Below, piece by piece: positions 25,991 to 36,199 of a stretch of 64,000 nucleotides of DNA. Position 1 is the first letter of the stretch; every line of letters starts with the position of its first letter. The DNA comes from Calycina herbarum. Taxonomy: Eukaryota; Ascomycota; Leotiomycetes; Helotiales; Pezizellaceae. Location of the stretch: positions 22,647 to 86,646 of the forward strand of contig LLEY01000219.1 in the NCBI GenBank assembly GCA_001414485.1, in the 5' to 3' direction. The notes beneath the pieces are model-generated. The model saw only the letters and a program-made list of their open reading frames with translations. It was not told the DNA's origin and ran no database searches. The position numbers were made by a program, and so were the translations under genes.

Positions 25991-26352
25991 ACTAGACTTT
26001 TATCCTAAATTAGTATAAGTAATTAATAAGCTTAAGACATATTAATCCTAGGATCTTATTCCTCTGCTATAGTTATAAGAAGAAGAAGAGCTGGAAGTGT
26101 CTTTTACTTTAGATTAATTATACCTTAAAAGTAGTAAGGAAGTCCTAGATTACCTAGACAGTAGCAGAGAGGACGAGATTCCTAATTATCTATCGTCTTC
26201 TTAAGAGAGTATATTCTTAATTAACTTAATAAAAGCAAATATAGACTTTATAGACTTTGGAATAGACGATTAGAGTAGTAATATAAGATATTATTTATCT
26301 ATTTTAGTAGTGGTTTTGCTGGATATTCCACTCCCGATGTTATTCCGGCTAT

Positions 26353-26428
26353 ATAGGACACTTAAGTTTATAGGACACTTGCTTTTACCGACTATAAGCG
26401 AATACGCCGTAGAAGAGGAACCGGCTAT
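26353..26428 (-). repeat. Pogo element right terminal inverted repeat
   Basis: Reverse complement of 17732-17807, imperfect toward the inside, ending at TA (26429-26430). Confidence 0.9.
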
Positions 26429-26430
26429 TA

Positions 26431-26997
26431 ATCAGTTATAATATAAGGAGGAGGATTAGACACGAGGAATAATATACTATAAGTCTCTTATACGATGTAT
26501 CTATAGCGTAGGTATTAGAGAGTATAATTGATAGTTTTAGTAGTACTAATATATCGTTAATAAACTACGTTAAGGCTTAAATACGAGAGCTTATCTCCGT
26601 TGAAGCAAACGCTTCAAAATTATATACTACGCTAGGTACTTCTATTTAGGTAGTAAAACGCCTGTTTTCAGGTATTAGATAGAGACTAATATTTCTTCTT
26701 ATTATTATGTTCCACCGATCGACCTGAGCTGTAACTCCTTAATTCTATATACTCTACTACTACCTATCAAAAGCCTTAAAATCGAGATTATAGCCTATAT
26801 ATACCTAGCCTAGCTAAGCCTGCCACCCCCCTAGGCCTAGGAAGGCTAGGAACACCTTATAGGATAGGAAAGGATATAAGAATCTCGTGATTTGATTGGC
26901 TAGGATAAGGAAGGCAAGGTTAAAAAGTGAGGCAGGAGGAAGGCGACTTTTGTAGGCTGGGAGAAGTAAAACATTGTAAATTAGAAGAGGTATAAAA
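26431..26997. other. Transition from RIPed DNA to gene island 1
   Basis: Up to about 26790 the sequence is TpA-rich and empty. From about 26800 CpA and TpG return (tgccaccccc, ttgattggctagg). No gene is supported here. It forms the 3' flank of the NLR gene. Confidence 0.6.
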
Positions 26998-29900
26998 TTA
27001 ATAACGCGCATTAAAAGACTTCAGAAGTGCTATAATCTCCAAGTGGCCTCCTCCAGCAGCTGCTTGCAACGCAGTCCGTCCATCATAACCAGCAGCAGCA
27101 GCAGCGTTGACATTAGCCCCGGCATCGAGAAGCCTTTGAACAACCTCTAAGTGGCCTCCTCCAGCAGCTGCTTGCAACGCAGTCCGTCCGTCAGAACCAG
27201 CAGCAGCGTTGACATCAGCCCCGGCATCGAGGAGCCTTTGAACAACCTCTAAGTGGCCTCCTCCAGCAGCTGCTTGCAGCGTAGTCCGTCCTTCAAAACT
27301 AGCAGCAGCGTTGACATTAGCCCCGGCATCGAGAAGCCTTTGAACAACCTCCAAGTGGCCTCCTCCAGCAGCTGCTTGCAACGCAGTCCGTCCTTCAAAA
27401 CCAGCAGCAGCAGTGTTGACATTAGCCCTGGCATCGAGGAGCCTTTGAACAACCTCTAAGTGGCCTCCTCCAGCAGCTGCTTGCAACGCAGTCCGTCCTC
27501 TAGAACCAGCAGCAGCAGCAGCGTTGACATCAGCCCCGGCATCGAGGAGCCTTTGAACAACCTCCAAGTGGCCTCCTCCAGCAGCTGCTTGCAACGCAGT
27601 CCGTCCATCATAACCAGCAGCAGCAGCAGCAGCAGCGTTGACATCAGCCCTGGCATCGAGGAGCCTCTGAACAACCTCTAAGTGGCCTCCTCCAGCAGCT
27701 GCTTGTAACGCAGTCCATCCGTCAGAACCAGCAGCGGCGTTGACATCAGCCCCGGCATCGAGGAGCCTCTCGACAACCTGTAAGTGACCCTTTTTAGCAG
27801 CGTTCAGGAGTCCCCCTAATAACTCTTTCTTGTGCTTAACGAGGTCAATTAAAATGTTAATATACTTTAGGCGGCCAAGTACTATGTAATAGGAGATTAA
27901 GGAACTTCTCTCTATAGGAGTTAGGTTAGTATTAGATAGAACCAGTAGAAATACAGCGAAATTGTCGTGCCTGTCAATCTATTGATAGACAGTTAGGGCT
28001 CGCTTATGAAACTCAACCTATAACCATGGCGTTCTCGCTAGACTATAGGAACTGGAAATCATTTACTTCTAAAGATTCCAAGTTATACATTTGCCCTCTT
28101 CGAAATTGTAGGTGTGAAGGATCTAGTATTCTAAAGCGTATTTAAGAAAAGGGTGTCCTAGATTTAACATAGCTATTAAGTCTTTAGGACCATTCATAGG
28201 TACTAGTATACTCTTCTTATCTATAGATTTGTGTTAGCTTTTAGCCTTTAGCTTCTGTACTATACGAACGAAGCGAGACAGGGCTCCTCCGCTTTCTAAA
28301 GCTTAATTAATAATATACTCTAGAAGTTGAGTTAATAGCGCTAGAGGATTTCAGATTATATCAGTCTTAAAAGCGCTTAAGTTAAGATAGGATATACAAA
28401 TTTCGCTAATAAAACGATCGGCTTCTTCTAAATCGATATAAAATATCTAAAGGGTCGGGTCTAATAGCTGTTGTAGGATATACTGTAGGACGCTTTAATA
28501 TGTAAACTGTACGATTTATAATTCCTTGTCTAGCTGTACTAGATTCTCACACTAGGCAGTGACACGCTCTAGGCTGTTTAGTCTATTCCTATTAATAGAA
28601 TAAAATTTGCTAGGCTTATACGAGAGGGCTTCCCTCAGCTTACTAAGCGTAAGCGCCTGTTTAGTTGCTATAGCCTATTAGAAAATATGCCTAATTGTTT
28701 TAGTAGAACGCTGATTTACGATTCGTTTTATAGTATAGTCGAAAGTTTCCTCTAAATCTTTAGAGAGACTTCTAAGTACTTTACGTATCTCGTTATCGTA
28801 AGTATATCTGTATATTTCCGTAATTTAGTAGTTAACCTATAGAAACCTGATAAACTTAGTAAAGTACTTAATCTTTAAAAAGTAGGTATATATATACCAT
28901 CTATACCCTTAGTTAACGCTTTAATGATTTCCTAAGCTAAATCAGGGTTATATAATATAAGGTTTTCTTCCTCTAGCTTAAGAAAAATACTTTGTTATAT
29001 ATATGTCCTAATATTAGCCTAGACTTTACAACGGCTAATAGGTTTCATCTAACACTCTAAGAACCATTTTTAGATATCTGTTAATATACTGCTTCAGCTA
29101 ATAAGGAACAGCTTCGCTTTAGAATTAGGAAGCGATATAATAGATAAGAGAGTTTAGAATAAGACCTTATAATCTACCTCTTTAAATTCATCTAAACTAT
29201 CAATAACGATATATACCGTAGTAAATCTACTAATATAATAATAAAGCAACTTCTTAATTTTATATATGTCTATATAAGAGGTCTCAAAATCGCTTAGCTG
29301 TTTCTCGATTTCTCCAGTTATATTATCTAGTTAGAGGGATTACCAGATAATAGACCTAAGTACTATTTTAGCGCTAAGTAATATAGAATCGTTAAAGTAA
29401 GAAAAGAAAAAAGTAGAAAGATTATTAGCTCCTCTTTTATAATAAAGATAATCAACAATACTAGATCTAGGTATTATTAGTAAGTAATATATAGAAAGAG
29501 AAGGAGTACTTACGTAAGCACCGTTTTCCTAGAACCAACTATAAGCAGATTAGCAAAGCCTTAAAGGAAAGTAGTAAACTTACGCTTTCCTGTTAAGAAA
29601 AAGACTAAGAGCGTTTTATTATCTTTCTACTTAGTAAATTCCAAAGTAGAAAATAACTATATAGCTATGTTAATATGCTGCTTTTTACGTGTCTAATTAA
29701 AGTTTATTTAGTATTTATATATTAATAAAGAGTTTAGAAGTCTTCTTTTCTTCTCGTCTATCCTTATTAGTATAATATTAACAACGAGCTAGATACCTAC
29801 TTAAGAGCTCCTATTCTCTTTAAATCTACTATTCTTAAATACTTTTATCTTTTTTTTAAGTTTAAGAAGCGAAAATTAAAATCTCTTTTCTATAATTCGC

Positions 29901-30707
29901 TAAAAGCTTTCGTTCTTGCTCCTGATTCTCCTACTCTCTTCGATCAGATTTAGCTTTGGCTAGAGTAATAGCTTTCTCGACATCATTAGAACAGCTCTAG
30001 ATGTTCTTAATCTAGGGATAAAGCTTGCTATATAAGTCTGTCGTTATTTTTTTTATCCCTTTAGTCTCTAGATTAGTAAAGGCTGCTATAAGAGAATATT
30101 ATTACTTACATAGCTGCCGTGTTAGCTGGATAATCTCCTTATATAGCTAAACGATAGAGGCATAGAACGTGTATATTAACTCTTAAAGTAGCTACGAGTT
30201 ATAAAACAGAAGTTGATATTCATCAAACTAGGGGACAAGTTTATTAAGACTTATAAACAAGTCTACGAGGGATTCAAAGTACGAGGTAAAGTTGGCAGCA
30301 ATCTAGAGGCATTGTTAGATTTAAAACTTATTTCGCGTCCTTAAGAGTCTAGAAAGAAGAATTACAAGCATCGTAAGCTTTACGCTGCCCTAAACAAGTG
30401 CTACGATTTCTAGATAGGCTGAAACAAAGGTGTCGACGATTATAGAAAACTGCTGGATTAACTATAGAATAGAATATACCCTAGCGCTAATACTCTTTCC
30501 TCGTCGAGTCGAATTTGCTGCATCTAGCTTTGCAGTAAAGATGAGTACAGCAGAAGCATCGGGCACGTCCTTAATATCCTATAGCTGCTTCCTCTCGTCA
30601 TCATCAAGGATGCTTCCGAACTATGAAAGAGCGATTTCGAGGGATTTTGTCGTAGATCTAGTTAGATCATTAGTACGAGAGGTGCTGCTAAGAGCGATCG
30701 TAGACAT
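26998..30707 (-). pseudogene. NACHT-ankyrin NLR (STAND) pseudogene
   Basis: A reverse-strand gene of the fungal NLR type that senses non-self and triggers incompatibility or defence. The best start is the ATG at 30707. The N-terminal region reads SIIVDTFVSAYLEIVALV and GSVKLTMLVI (about 30340-30450), like the helical DUF7708-type domain placed before many fungal NACHT domains. The NACHT P-loop at about 29530-29560 reads VGSRKT (expected GxxGSGKT) and Walker B at about 29180-29215 reads VYIVIDSLDEF. A GTAAGT donor follows the P-loop (29508-29513). An array of about 8 ankyrin repeats ends at the stop 26998-27000. In-frame TAG codons, for example at 27979-27981 and another about 50 bases upstream, sit where Gln is expected, so RIP has killed the gene. 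The array itself is open from 27978 to the stop. Confidence 0.8.
27001..27840 (-). repeat. Near-identical ankyrin repeat array, about 8 units
   Basis: Reverse-strand units of 33-38 codons follow RTALQAAAGGGHLEVVQRLL then DA(G/R)A(D/N)VN. The first unit (KKGHLQVVERLL) and the last, which ends LEIIALLKSFNARY, are divergent, while the middle six are nearly the same at DNA level. Length varies in a (GCT)n alanine run before Gly, from 3 to 7 codons. Asp/Asn and Gly/Arg variation between units comes from C-to-T changes on the forward strand, and the Asp/Asn sites are CpA to TpA. The open frame through these units is much longer than the 198 residues visible from an internal TTG. Confidence 0.93.
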
Positions 30708-31686
30708 CACGAACTCGAGTAGTGAATACTTTAGAAGTAGCAGTGACAGAGGAGAAAAGGCGATAGATAAAAGCAGAGTATAGAATAAGGTAAGAACAGT
30801 TTCGAGAGGACAGATAGCCTTCAAGTTAGGACATAAGAGGTGAGGCTGATGGTACCACATCTGCGGTCTTTGCATGGGCTCAGCTGCGTCCTCGTTTAAA
30901 AAACGCGAGTTTTCAGAACACCAAAAAAAGTTGGAACACCGCTTTTTTAGAAGATGCCCTTCTTAGTTTCTTAGTACCCACCACGCCTTTAGAACTTAAA
31001 TCGTATTAGGCAAATGAACTTGAACATCCCCTAATCAAGTGCATCTATATATCTTTATAGGTAGAGGCGTAGCTGTCGGGTATTATCGAGAGCATCACCA
31101 AAAAAAAGTTTGGGTTTGGAGTGTGCGGTCCGCGCATTCAAGCTCCTCCACACTCCGAACACGTATAACCTTAAGTGTGCGGAGGGGATGACCATAACAC
31201 CTCCCACACAGGAGGGGCGGTCATAACACATAGGTGCGGAGTGTGCGGCCACTAAAAAGAGTGCCGGCTACATCGGTTACATTCCTAATTATCGGCTTTT
31301 CAAAATCGTCCATTTTTAAGCACCGGAGGCCCCAGAGTCCCCGGAACAGCTCCAGAGGCCTACACATCTACGTAATACCTACCAAGCATGTGCATCATAC
31401 TCTACGCTGATTAGGCTAAGTCAGTAAACTTTCGCTAAATCGATCGATTTATGTTGCCTTTCTAATTTGTTGTCTACTAGGACATAGAAATATTTTTTTA
31501 AGGTACATAAAATGAGTATTTGTGGTGTCCTTTACGGAGAGTTGCATTCTAGGGTCGACGGCAGTGACTATTTGTGCACTTTCGCACAAAATGATCTCAA
31601 AATCCGCCCCGTGGTTGGGAATCCGCCACCAGTGGTGTCCGCCCTATGCGGGAATCCGCCCCCTGTCGGGAATTAAACCCGGGCGG
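30708..31686. other. Intergenic, gene island 1
   Basis: No supported gene. Near 31115-31155 a short inverted repeat (ggagtgtg ... cacactcc) and repeated gtgtgcgg words occur. From 31610 to 31665 the word gggaatccgcc occurs more than once. Base composition is normal, so RIP did not act here. Confidence 0.5.
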
Positions 31687-31688
31687 TA

Positions 31689-31900
31689 CTCTCCCCCCCC
31701 CCTGAACTAAATGTAATGACCCACTTTGCGGGTCCTGGGTAATGTCAAAGCGCCGAGCCAATAAGAAGAGTTGAAGTTAAAATGTAGAATGATAAAGAAG
31801 CTTCTATTAGCCAAACACCCTGACATTACCAGGACTTTACACAGCCTCCCCCAGATCTTCAAATTGACCCACTTTACATTTAGTTCAGGGGGGGGGAGAG
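31689..31900. mobile_element. Small TA-flanked inverted-repeat element (MITE-like)
   Basis: A 212-bp segment whose two ends are inverted copies. Left: ctct, a run of 10 C, then tgaactaaatgta. Right, on the other strand: the same with 9 C. TA flanks both sides (31687-31688, 31901-31902). The inverted arms are about 27 bp. No protein is encoded. Size, TIR and TA duplication fit a non-autonomous Tc1/mariner-type element, but the TIR does not match the pogo element in this window, so its driver is unknown. Confidence 0.65.
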
Positions 31901-31902
31901 TA

Positions 31903-32842
31903 ACAGGACTATGGGTCTGGATCTCGCTAGGAGGCTGATGTGACCGTGGGTAGAGGACATTGCCCAATTCTCCTCGCTCCAGACCTACACCGGCTCCAGA
32001 TGGGCTAAGACACAAGGGTTCTCCAGTCAGGGTCATGAATACGGGGAATACGGGGAAACCGGAAAATGCGTTTTGGTAGACCGTAGGCAACAATGTACGT
32101 GACCGATGCCACTTTTGTGCTACTGAAAACCTTGAATTGCAACTCGACAAGCCTATCGTTGCGCACCCTGTCTCCTCGACGTATTCTTCTCCTTTATAGT
32201 GATAGAGAACGTTCAGAATTGTATTATCTTAAGAATTACGTGCCAGTCAATCTTAGCCTTGGTATACCTCCTGCATTTAAAGAGCCTCTGGCTCCCGAGC
32301 TCTGCTCTCGTCTTTTCTCTCCTTAGCTTAGAATCTTCGAATAGACAGTTCCACAGTGCCATAACCTACACCTTGGCATAGTCGTGCTCATGCGCGGTCT
32401 ATACGCTGTGCGTGTCGTCACAAGATTCACGGGAGTATGAAGGTTCTATATAAGACTAGCATGTCTGCTATTAGATAGGAGCTCCGTTCTCAACTTGGTT
32501 TATCGATCTTATCATCTTGTTCGGCATCTTTGATACACGTAACGAGTTCACTTCCAAGTGAACAACCCGGTGCATTCGTACTTCTTCCTGCATACCAACC
32601 ATTAAGACCAGTTACCTTCGGTAGATAGTTAGTTTCGCTACACCGGCTTGTTTTGGAAGAAGAATTGGGGTACAGTCAAGTCAGACGGTTACTGTGAGAA
32701 GGATTAAGGTAGTTGTGTGCTTGGTGAGTATAAATGTATCCATTGCTCCTTCCCTCCTCCAATTTTGTCTCTTCGATTTATCCGCAATCAAGTAGTACTT
32801 GCAACTTTTTCCTCTCAGGAAGTTAATCACCCCGTCTCCTAC
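31903..32842 (+). promoter_or_regulatory. Upstream region of the Gly-rich gene, with 5' UTR intron
   Basis: A TATA-like ctatataag lies at about 32448-32456. A probable intron in the leader starts with gtgagt at about 32725 and ends with ttcctctcag at about 32819, 24 bases before the ATG at 32843. No other gene is supported in 31903-32842. Confidence 0.4.
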
Positions 32843-33307
32843 ATGGAAGCAAGCATTTACTAATCCTCCTCGCCGTGTTCATAACGCTCATCTCAGCGAC
32901 AACCATCAATCAAAACAGAAGACATAACACCAATCAAAACCACAATCCATAAAGGCGGCGGACGCGGAGGTGGACACGGAGGAGGTGGAGGTCATGGGGG
33001 AGGAGGCCATGCCGGTGGAGGAGAACATGGCAGTAGTGGAGGACATGGTACTAGTAGTGGTGGAACAGAGGAAGGAAGTAGCGCAGGAGGAGTAGTATGT
33101 GCTGCTCGTGGTGCCGCGGTTGCTGTTGCTGGTTTGCATGGTGGGTATTCTGGGTCGAATGATACTTCTCATAATTATGCTGGGTCTGCGATTACACCTG
33201 GGGCTTGGGGAGTTGGATTGGGAGTTGCGGTTTGGGTGGATTATGGGTTAAGAGGAGAGATGATGGAGGGATATATTGGGGTAAGAAGAGGAGACTGTGT
33301 TTTTTAG
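32843..33307 (+). pseudogene. Gly-rich secreted-type protein, frame broken
   Basis: From about 32885 to the TAG at 33305-33307 one forward frame is open. It holds a lysine/threonine spacer, a Gly/His-rich stretch (GGGRGGGHGGGGGHGGGGHAG), a small Ala/Val-rich hydrophobic part and a C-terminus ending RRGDCVF. A signal-peptide-like stretch KHLLILLAVFITLISATT lies just upstream at 32851-32904, but in another frame. A tandem atcaatca at the junction (about 32907-32914) suggests a 4-base duplication, and no ATG is in frame with the signal sequence. So it is either a recent pseudogene or a sequence error. I do not recognise a family; small secreted Gly-rich proteins of fungi often lack homologues. 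Confidence 0.5.
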
Positions 33308-33804
33308 TGGGTTTACTGGTTATTTGGATATAGATTATTGCCTACCGACAAGTATTGCTTTATAATGAATGGGAAACCGTTAAGACCAAGCTTGCTAGGG
33401 ATCCACAGTTGTTAAAATGACCAGTAGATGTAACTCTTTGCTCAAAAAGAAACCAAGTGTGGCAACCCCTCTAAACAACTGTCTATTTAAAACAGAAAAG
33501 AAAAAGTATAATGGACCACTTCCTTCAAAAGTACACTTTTTCAGTAAAATATTCTAGTTATAGCCCTTTACTTTTGCGGCTCAAGCTTGTGCTGATAATT
33601 TACTGTATGATAGTCTTACATTTTCTACCCTGAAGGACAAAACTTGAGGTATATATAGAAGGACGGGGTTATATATTTTTCCCTTCAAAGTTATGAGTTT
33701 GCTGTTACTCTTTAAACACGCGAAGTGGAGAGCCGTGTAAGTTGCGAATAGCCCCATTTGAAGTCAGGCAGTCAGCGAGACTTGTTCGCTCCGCCGGCAG
33801 CTGA
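33308..33804. other. Intergenic
   Basis: Nothing recognised. Base composition is normal and CpA is present. It is the 3' flank of two convergent genes. Confidence 0.5.
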
Positions 33805-34280
33805 CTAGCTGCCGTGTTGCCCACTCTGACTATCTAGCGCGCTTTCTCTCTCCCCGTCAACTGGCACCTGCGTTGCAACTTTTGTCTCTTGATCTTTGAG
33901 AAGGGTATCTTGGGTACGCCAACGAGCCCGTACAGCAGATTCTGGAAGAAACAAGTTAAAGTCGTCTATTAGATCTTGTGTAGACGTAAACAAATGTTTA
34001 ACTTCGGCATAAACGTTTTCAATAGGTTTCGATTCTCGTTGGTAAGTCTGGAGTGTCTCGAGGAATTGCTTATAGACTTTAGGGTCGTGTCGATATCGGA
34101 CCTAAAAATAATTAGCGGCGCTAATACACGGCTTAGTTGGACATTCCTTGATTTTTTCCACAAACGATAAGGCTCGGTTGAACGATTCTTGCTGAGCTTC
34201 GTCTACGGGATGACCGTTGAGAACAGAAGCATCGTCGAAATATCTGGTGAAGTTAGATGTGTATTGTGAATCTAGTACTT
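33805..34280 (-). pseudogene. SIN3-like paired amphipathic helix (PAH) protein fragment
   Basis: The reverse-strand frame gives RYFDDASVLNGHPVDEAQQ, then FNRALSFVEKIK. After a break of 16-17 codons it gives VRYRHDPKVYKQFLETLQ, and then ENVYAEVKHLF and LIDDFNLFLPES. This is the helix pattern of a PAH domain (A.xYvxxIK, F....VYxxFLxIL, V...V..LF, L...FxxFLP) as in SIN3 corepressors. The break looks like a 50-bp intron ending ctaattatttttag, but its first bases are GA not GT (gaatgt after atcaag), so splicing is probably lost. There is no ATG in frame. The fragment begins directly after the stop of the ubiquitin-like gene. It ends at the stop 33805-33807 after a charged tail. Most likely a degenerate relative of SIN3. 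Confidence 0.65.
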
Positions 34281-34291
34281 TCTTGATTTAA

Positions 34292-35694
34292 TTACAAGTC
34301 CTGGAGCATTTCCTCTGCCAACTTTACGTTCTTGAAGCAGTCGAGGCTCTCTTCGGAATACAAGACCTTCTTCGACCGGCCTTCGAGATTCTCAGACTGG
34401 GATAATCTTTTGTTGGAAGCATCATCTTCTAAATCAATATCAGACAGAAACATATCAAGGTTCCGCTTTTTCTTCGAGTAGTCAAACCAGACGTTGCATT
34501 CTTTACTTTCAAAAGACATATGTTAGCCAAAAGAAGCTACTTCGTATCAAGTTTTAAGCGAGGTTGAGTATACCACATGCGTCCACCTCCAGGTGAAGCT
34601 GTTGTTATAGTCGAGCCACATTTCGGCATCGGGCACGTCTCATCAGTGTAAATTTTTCTCGCCGGCTTTTCTAACAATATTGCCATAATGATCGAAGCTC
34701 CAGGCAAGAGCCGTACGTTCTCCGAAATAACTACTTGGCTGTTCTTAGTACTAAATATTTCATAATTATCGGCTTGGACTTCCGAGGACCCAGGTCCTTC
34801 TAAAAACCGATGCTTGATGATTGCATTGAGAAGTTCGAAGTCGTACTCTGAGGGAACTGGGAATTTGAAGCCAAGGGCGTCTTCCTCAATAAGCGGAGCT
34901 TGGAAGAAGGTCCACTTGGTGTTAGGGGCAGCTAAATATCCTCTAATCTCGATGACGATGCCGTAAATCTGTTGAGTTGAGACACTAGATTTTTCCAAGT
35001 CAGCCTGTACAAGTGTTACCAGAGATTGCACATCAAGTGATTGTATACCAGACTTTCGCGACCATCTCTCCCAAATATTTCAAGGAAGAACAAAGCTCAC
35101 CACTAACCATCCTGAACAGCTCTGTGAGCATGGAATTGTTATTTTGCACAACAGCAGTTTGTGCTATCACACTATCTTTGATCCATTGCATCAACGACTT
35201 AGTATTCTCCAACCTTTCTCGAATTTGTAGTTGATCCAGCTCCCCCCTTTCCGATGCAAGACTCATCATCTCCAATCCATGCTCGGCAAGCAATATATTT
35301 ATCGTCCTAATATGTATATTCAAATAACTCTGCAACTTCCTTACCTCGTCCTTCTCCCCGAACGCCCATCGCAATTTATCCGCGGTCTTCTTGATGGGAT
35401 TTGCTCCGCCCCACATCCCCAAAGCCTTATCATATTTCTCTATTTTCCCCAAGAATTGTTCGAGAGGCCGCCGACAGCTCAGCGCTGCGTATTTATCGAC
35501 TCGAGGTTCGCAGACGCGGCATTATCTGATCGCAATTTTTCGAGATGCTTCAACGCATGATTGAGGGAATCGAGCTCTCGGAGCAACTCCTGGTATTCGG
35601 ACTTTGAGCCGCCGGCTTCGCTCAGGCTGTTGGTGATGTCTGTGATAAGCTTTCCAACGGCGAGAAAGTCACCAACTGAGAAGCCAAAGGACAT
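34292..35694 (-). pseudogene. Fungal ubiquitin-like-domain protein, one frameshift
   Basis: Three exons on the reverse strand: 35694-35049, 34984-34574 and 34505-34292. The introns of 64 and 68 bp start GTATAC, have CTGAC or CTAAC branch motifs and end AG; both keep frame (KV-C-VSTQQ and GRM-C-KECNVWFD). The N-terminus MSFGFSVGDFLAVGKLI starts a helical region of about 200 residues, typical of many fungal STAND-associated and HET-like proteins. A ubiquitin-like fold follows (FKFPVPSEYDFELLNAIIKH, later MAILLEKP), and then a Cys-containing tail with a basic patch (SKKKRN). A one-base deletion near 35491 separates residues 1-71 from the rest; otherwise it would be about 423 residues. Function unknown. 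The deletion may be real or a sequencing error. Confidence 0.8.
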
Positions 35695-36092
35695 TGCAGG
35701 TTCCGTGATAGGGGTAAATTGGTTGAATAGAGCAATATATATGTTTAAAGGGCTGAGAATCGCGAGCTCCAGATGCCTCGAGGATGTTACCGCGCTGATG
35801 CATATAGCCGCCGTGTCTATGCAGCTGAAAACGTGATTTTAGCGAGACCCAGGGGCATCACCGATTTGGATTCTTGGAAAAATATTTGCCATCTATCACA
35901 AAAACTGACATCCTCTGGTGGAGCAGTCTGAAAGAGTAAAAAATATATAAAGTAATCCTCTTCACTGAAATCTCTTTGGTGGCATTGATCAGCCCACTTG
36001 GGCATCAAAAACCTACCATCGGATCAATAACTTCTTCACATTTCTCAACTCATATCCTCAGACAACTCCAAAAGCAATACACAAAACACAAA
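35695..36092. other. Intergenic, 5' flank of the ubiquitin-like gene
   Basis: No gene is supported. A short run of ORF-like sequence is present on both strands without family resemblance. Confidence 0.5.
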
Positions 36093-36199
36093 TTACTTAA
36101 CAGCCACTTCAACAAGAGAACCCCTCGCCACAATCTGCACAGCCAACTGCGTCAAAGGCGCATTACTCAAAATCCTAAATACAATAATATCACTCTTCA
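36093..36199 (-). pseudogene. Unrecognised gene, last-exon end, cut off by LINE copy 2
   Basis: Reverse-strand frame DVKSDIIVFRILSNAPLTQL ... VARGSLVEVAVK with stop at 36093-36095. It joins, across LINE copy 2 and its 14-bp target duplication, to the frame at 42068-42175, so the LINE split one coding region. I do not recognise the family. Confidence 0.6.
36186..36199. repeat. Target site duplication, left, LINE copy 2
   Basis: aatatcactcttca, repeated exactly at 42054-42067. Fourteen further bases (36200-36213) lie between it and the conserved LINE start. Confidence 0.88.

Larger units (their letters stand above)
17732..26428 (+). mobile_element. Fot1/pogo-type DNA transposon, split by gypsy 2
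   Basis: Both ends carry an imperfect terminal inverted repeat of about 75 bp that begins atagccggttcctcttctac. It runs inward from 17732 and, on the other strand, inward from 26428, with TA on each outer side (17730-17731, 26429-26430). TA duplication is the mark of the Tc1/mariner superfamily. Removing gypsy 2 with one agcag copy leaves about 2.45 kb, a normal size for this group. The interior encodes a pogo/CENP-B-like transposase in two pieces. RIP stops and loss of a catalytic Asp make it inactive. Confidence 0.92.

Noticed and set aside
17633..26475. An inverted repeat outside the pogo TIRs (attcctcgtata versus acgaggaataata)
   Set aside because: Only about 11 bases match in AT-rich DNA and there is no target duplication, so chance is likely.
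27253..27681. Forward-strand ORFs with MASSSSCLQRSPS-type repeats
   Set aside because: They are the antisense reading of the ankyrin array on the reverse strand and exist only because the repeat is a multiple of three in length.
30430..30783. A 117-codon forward ORF
   Set aside because: It is antisense to the N-terminal NLR region, which has recognisable domain pattern on the reverse strand.
31707..32150. A 147-codon reverse ORF
   Set aside because: It runs through the MITE-like inverted repeat and has no domain or splice logic.
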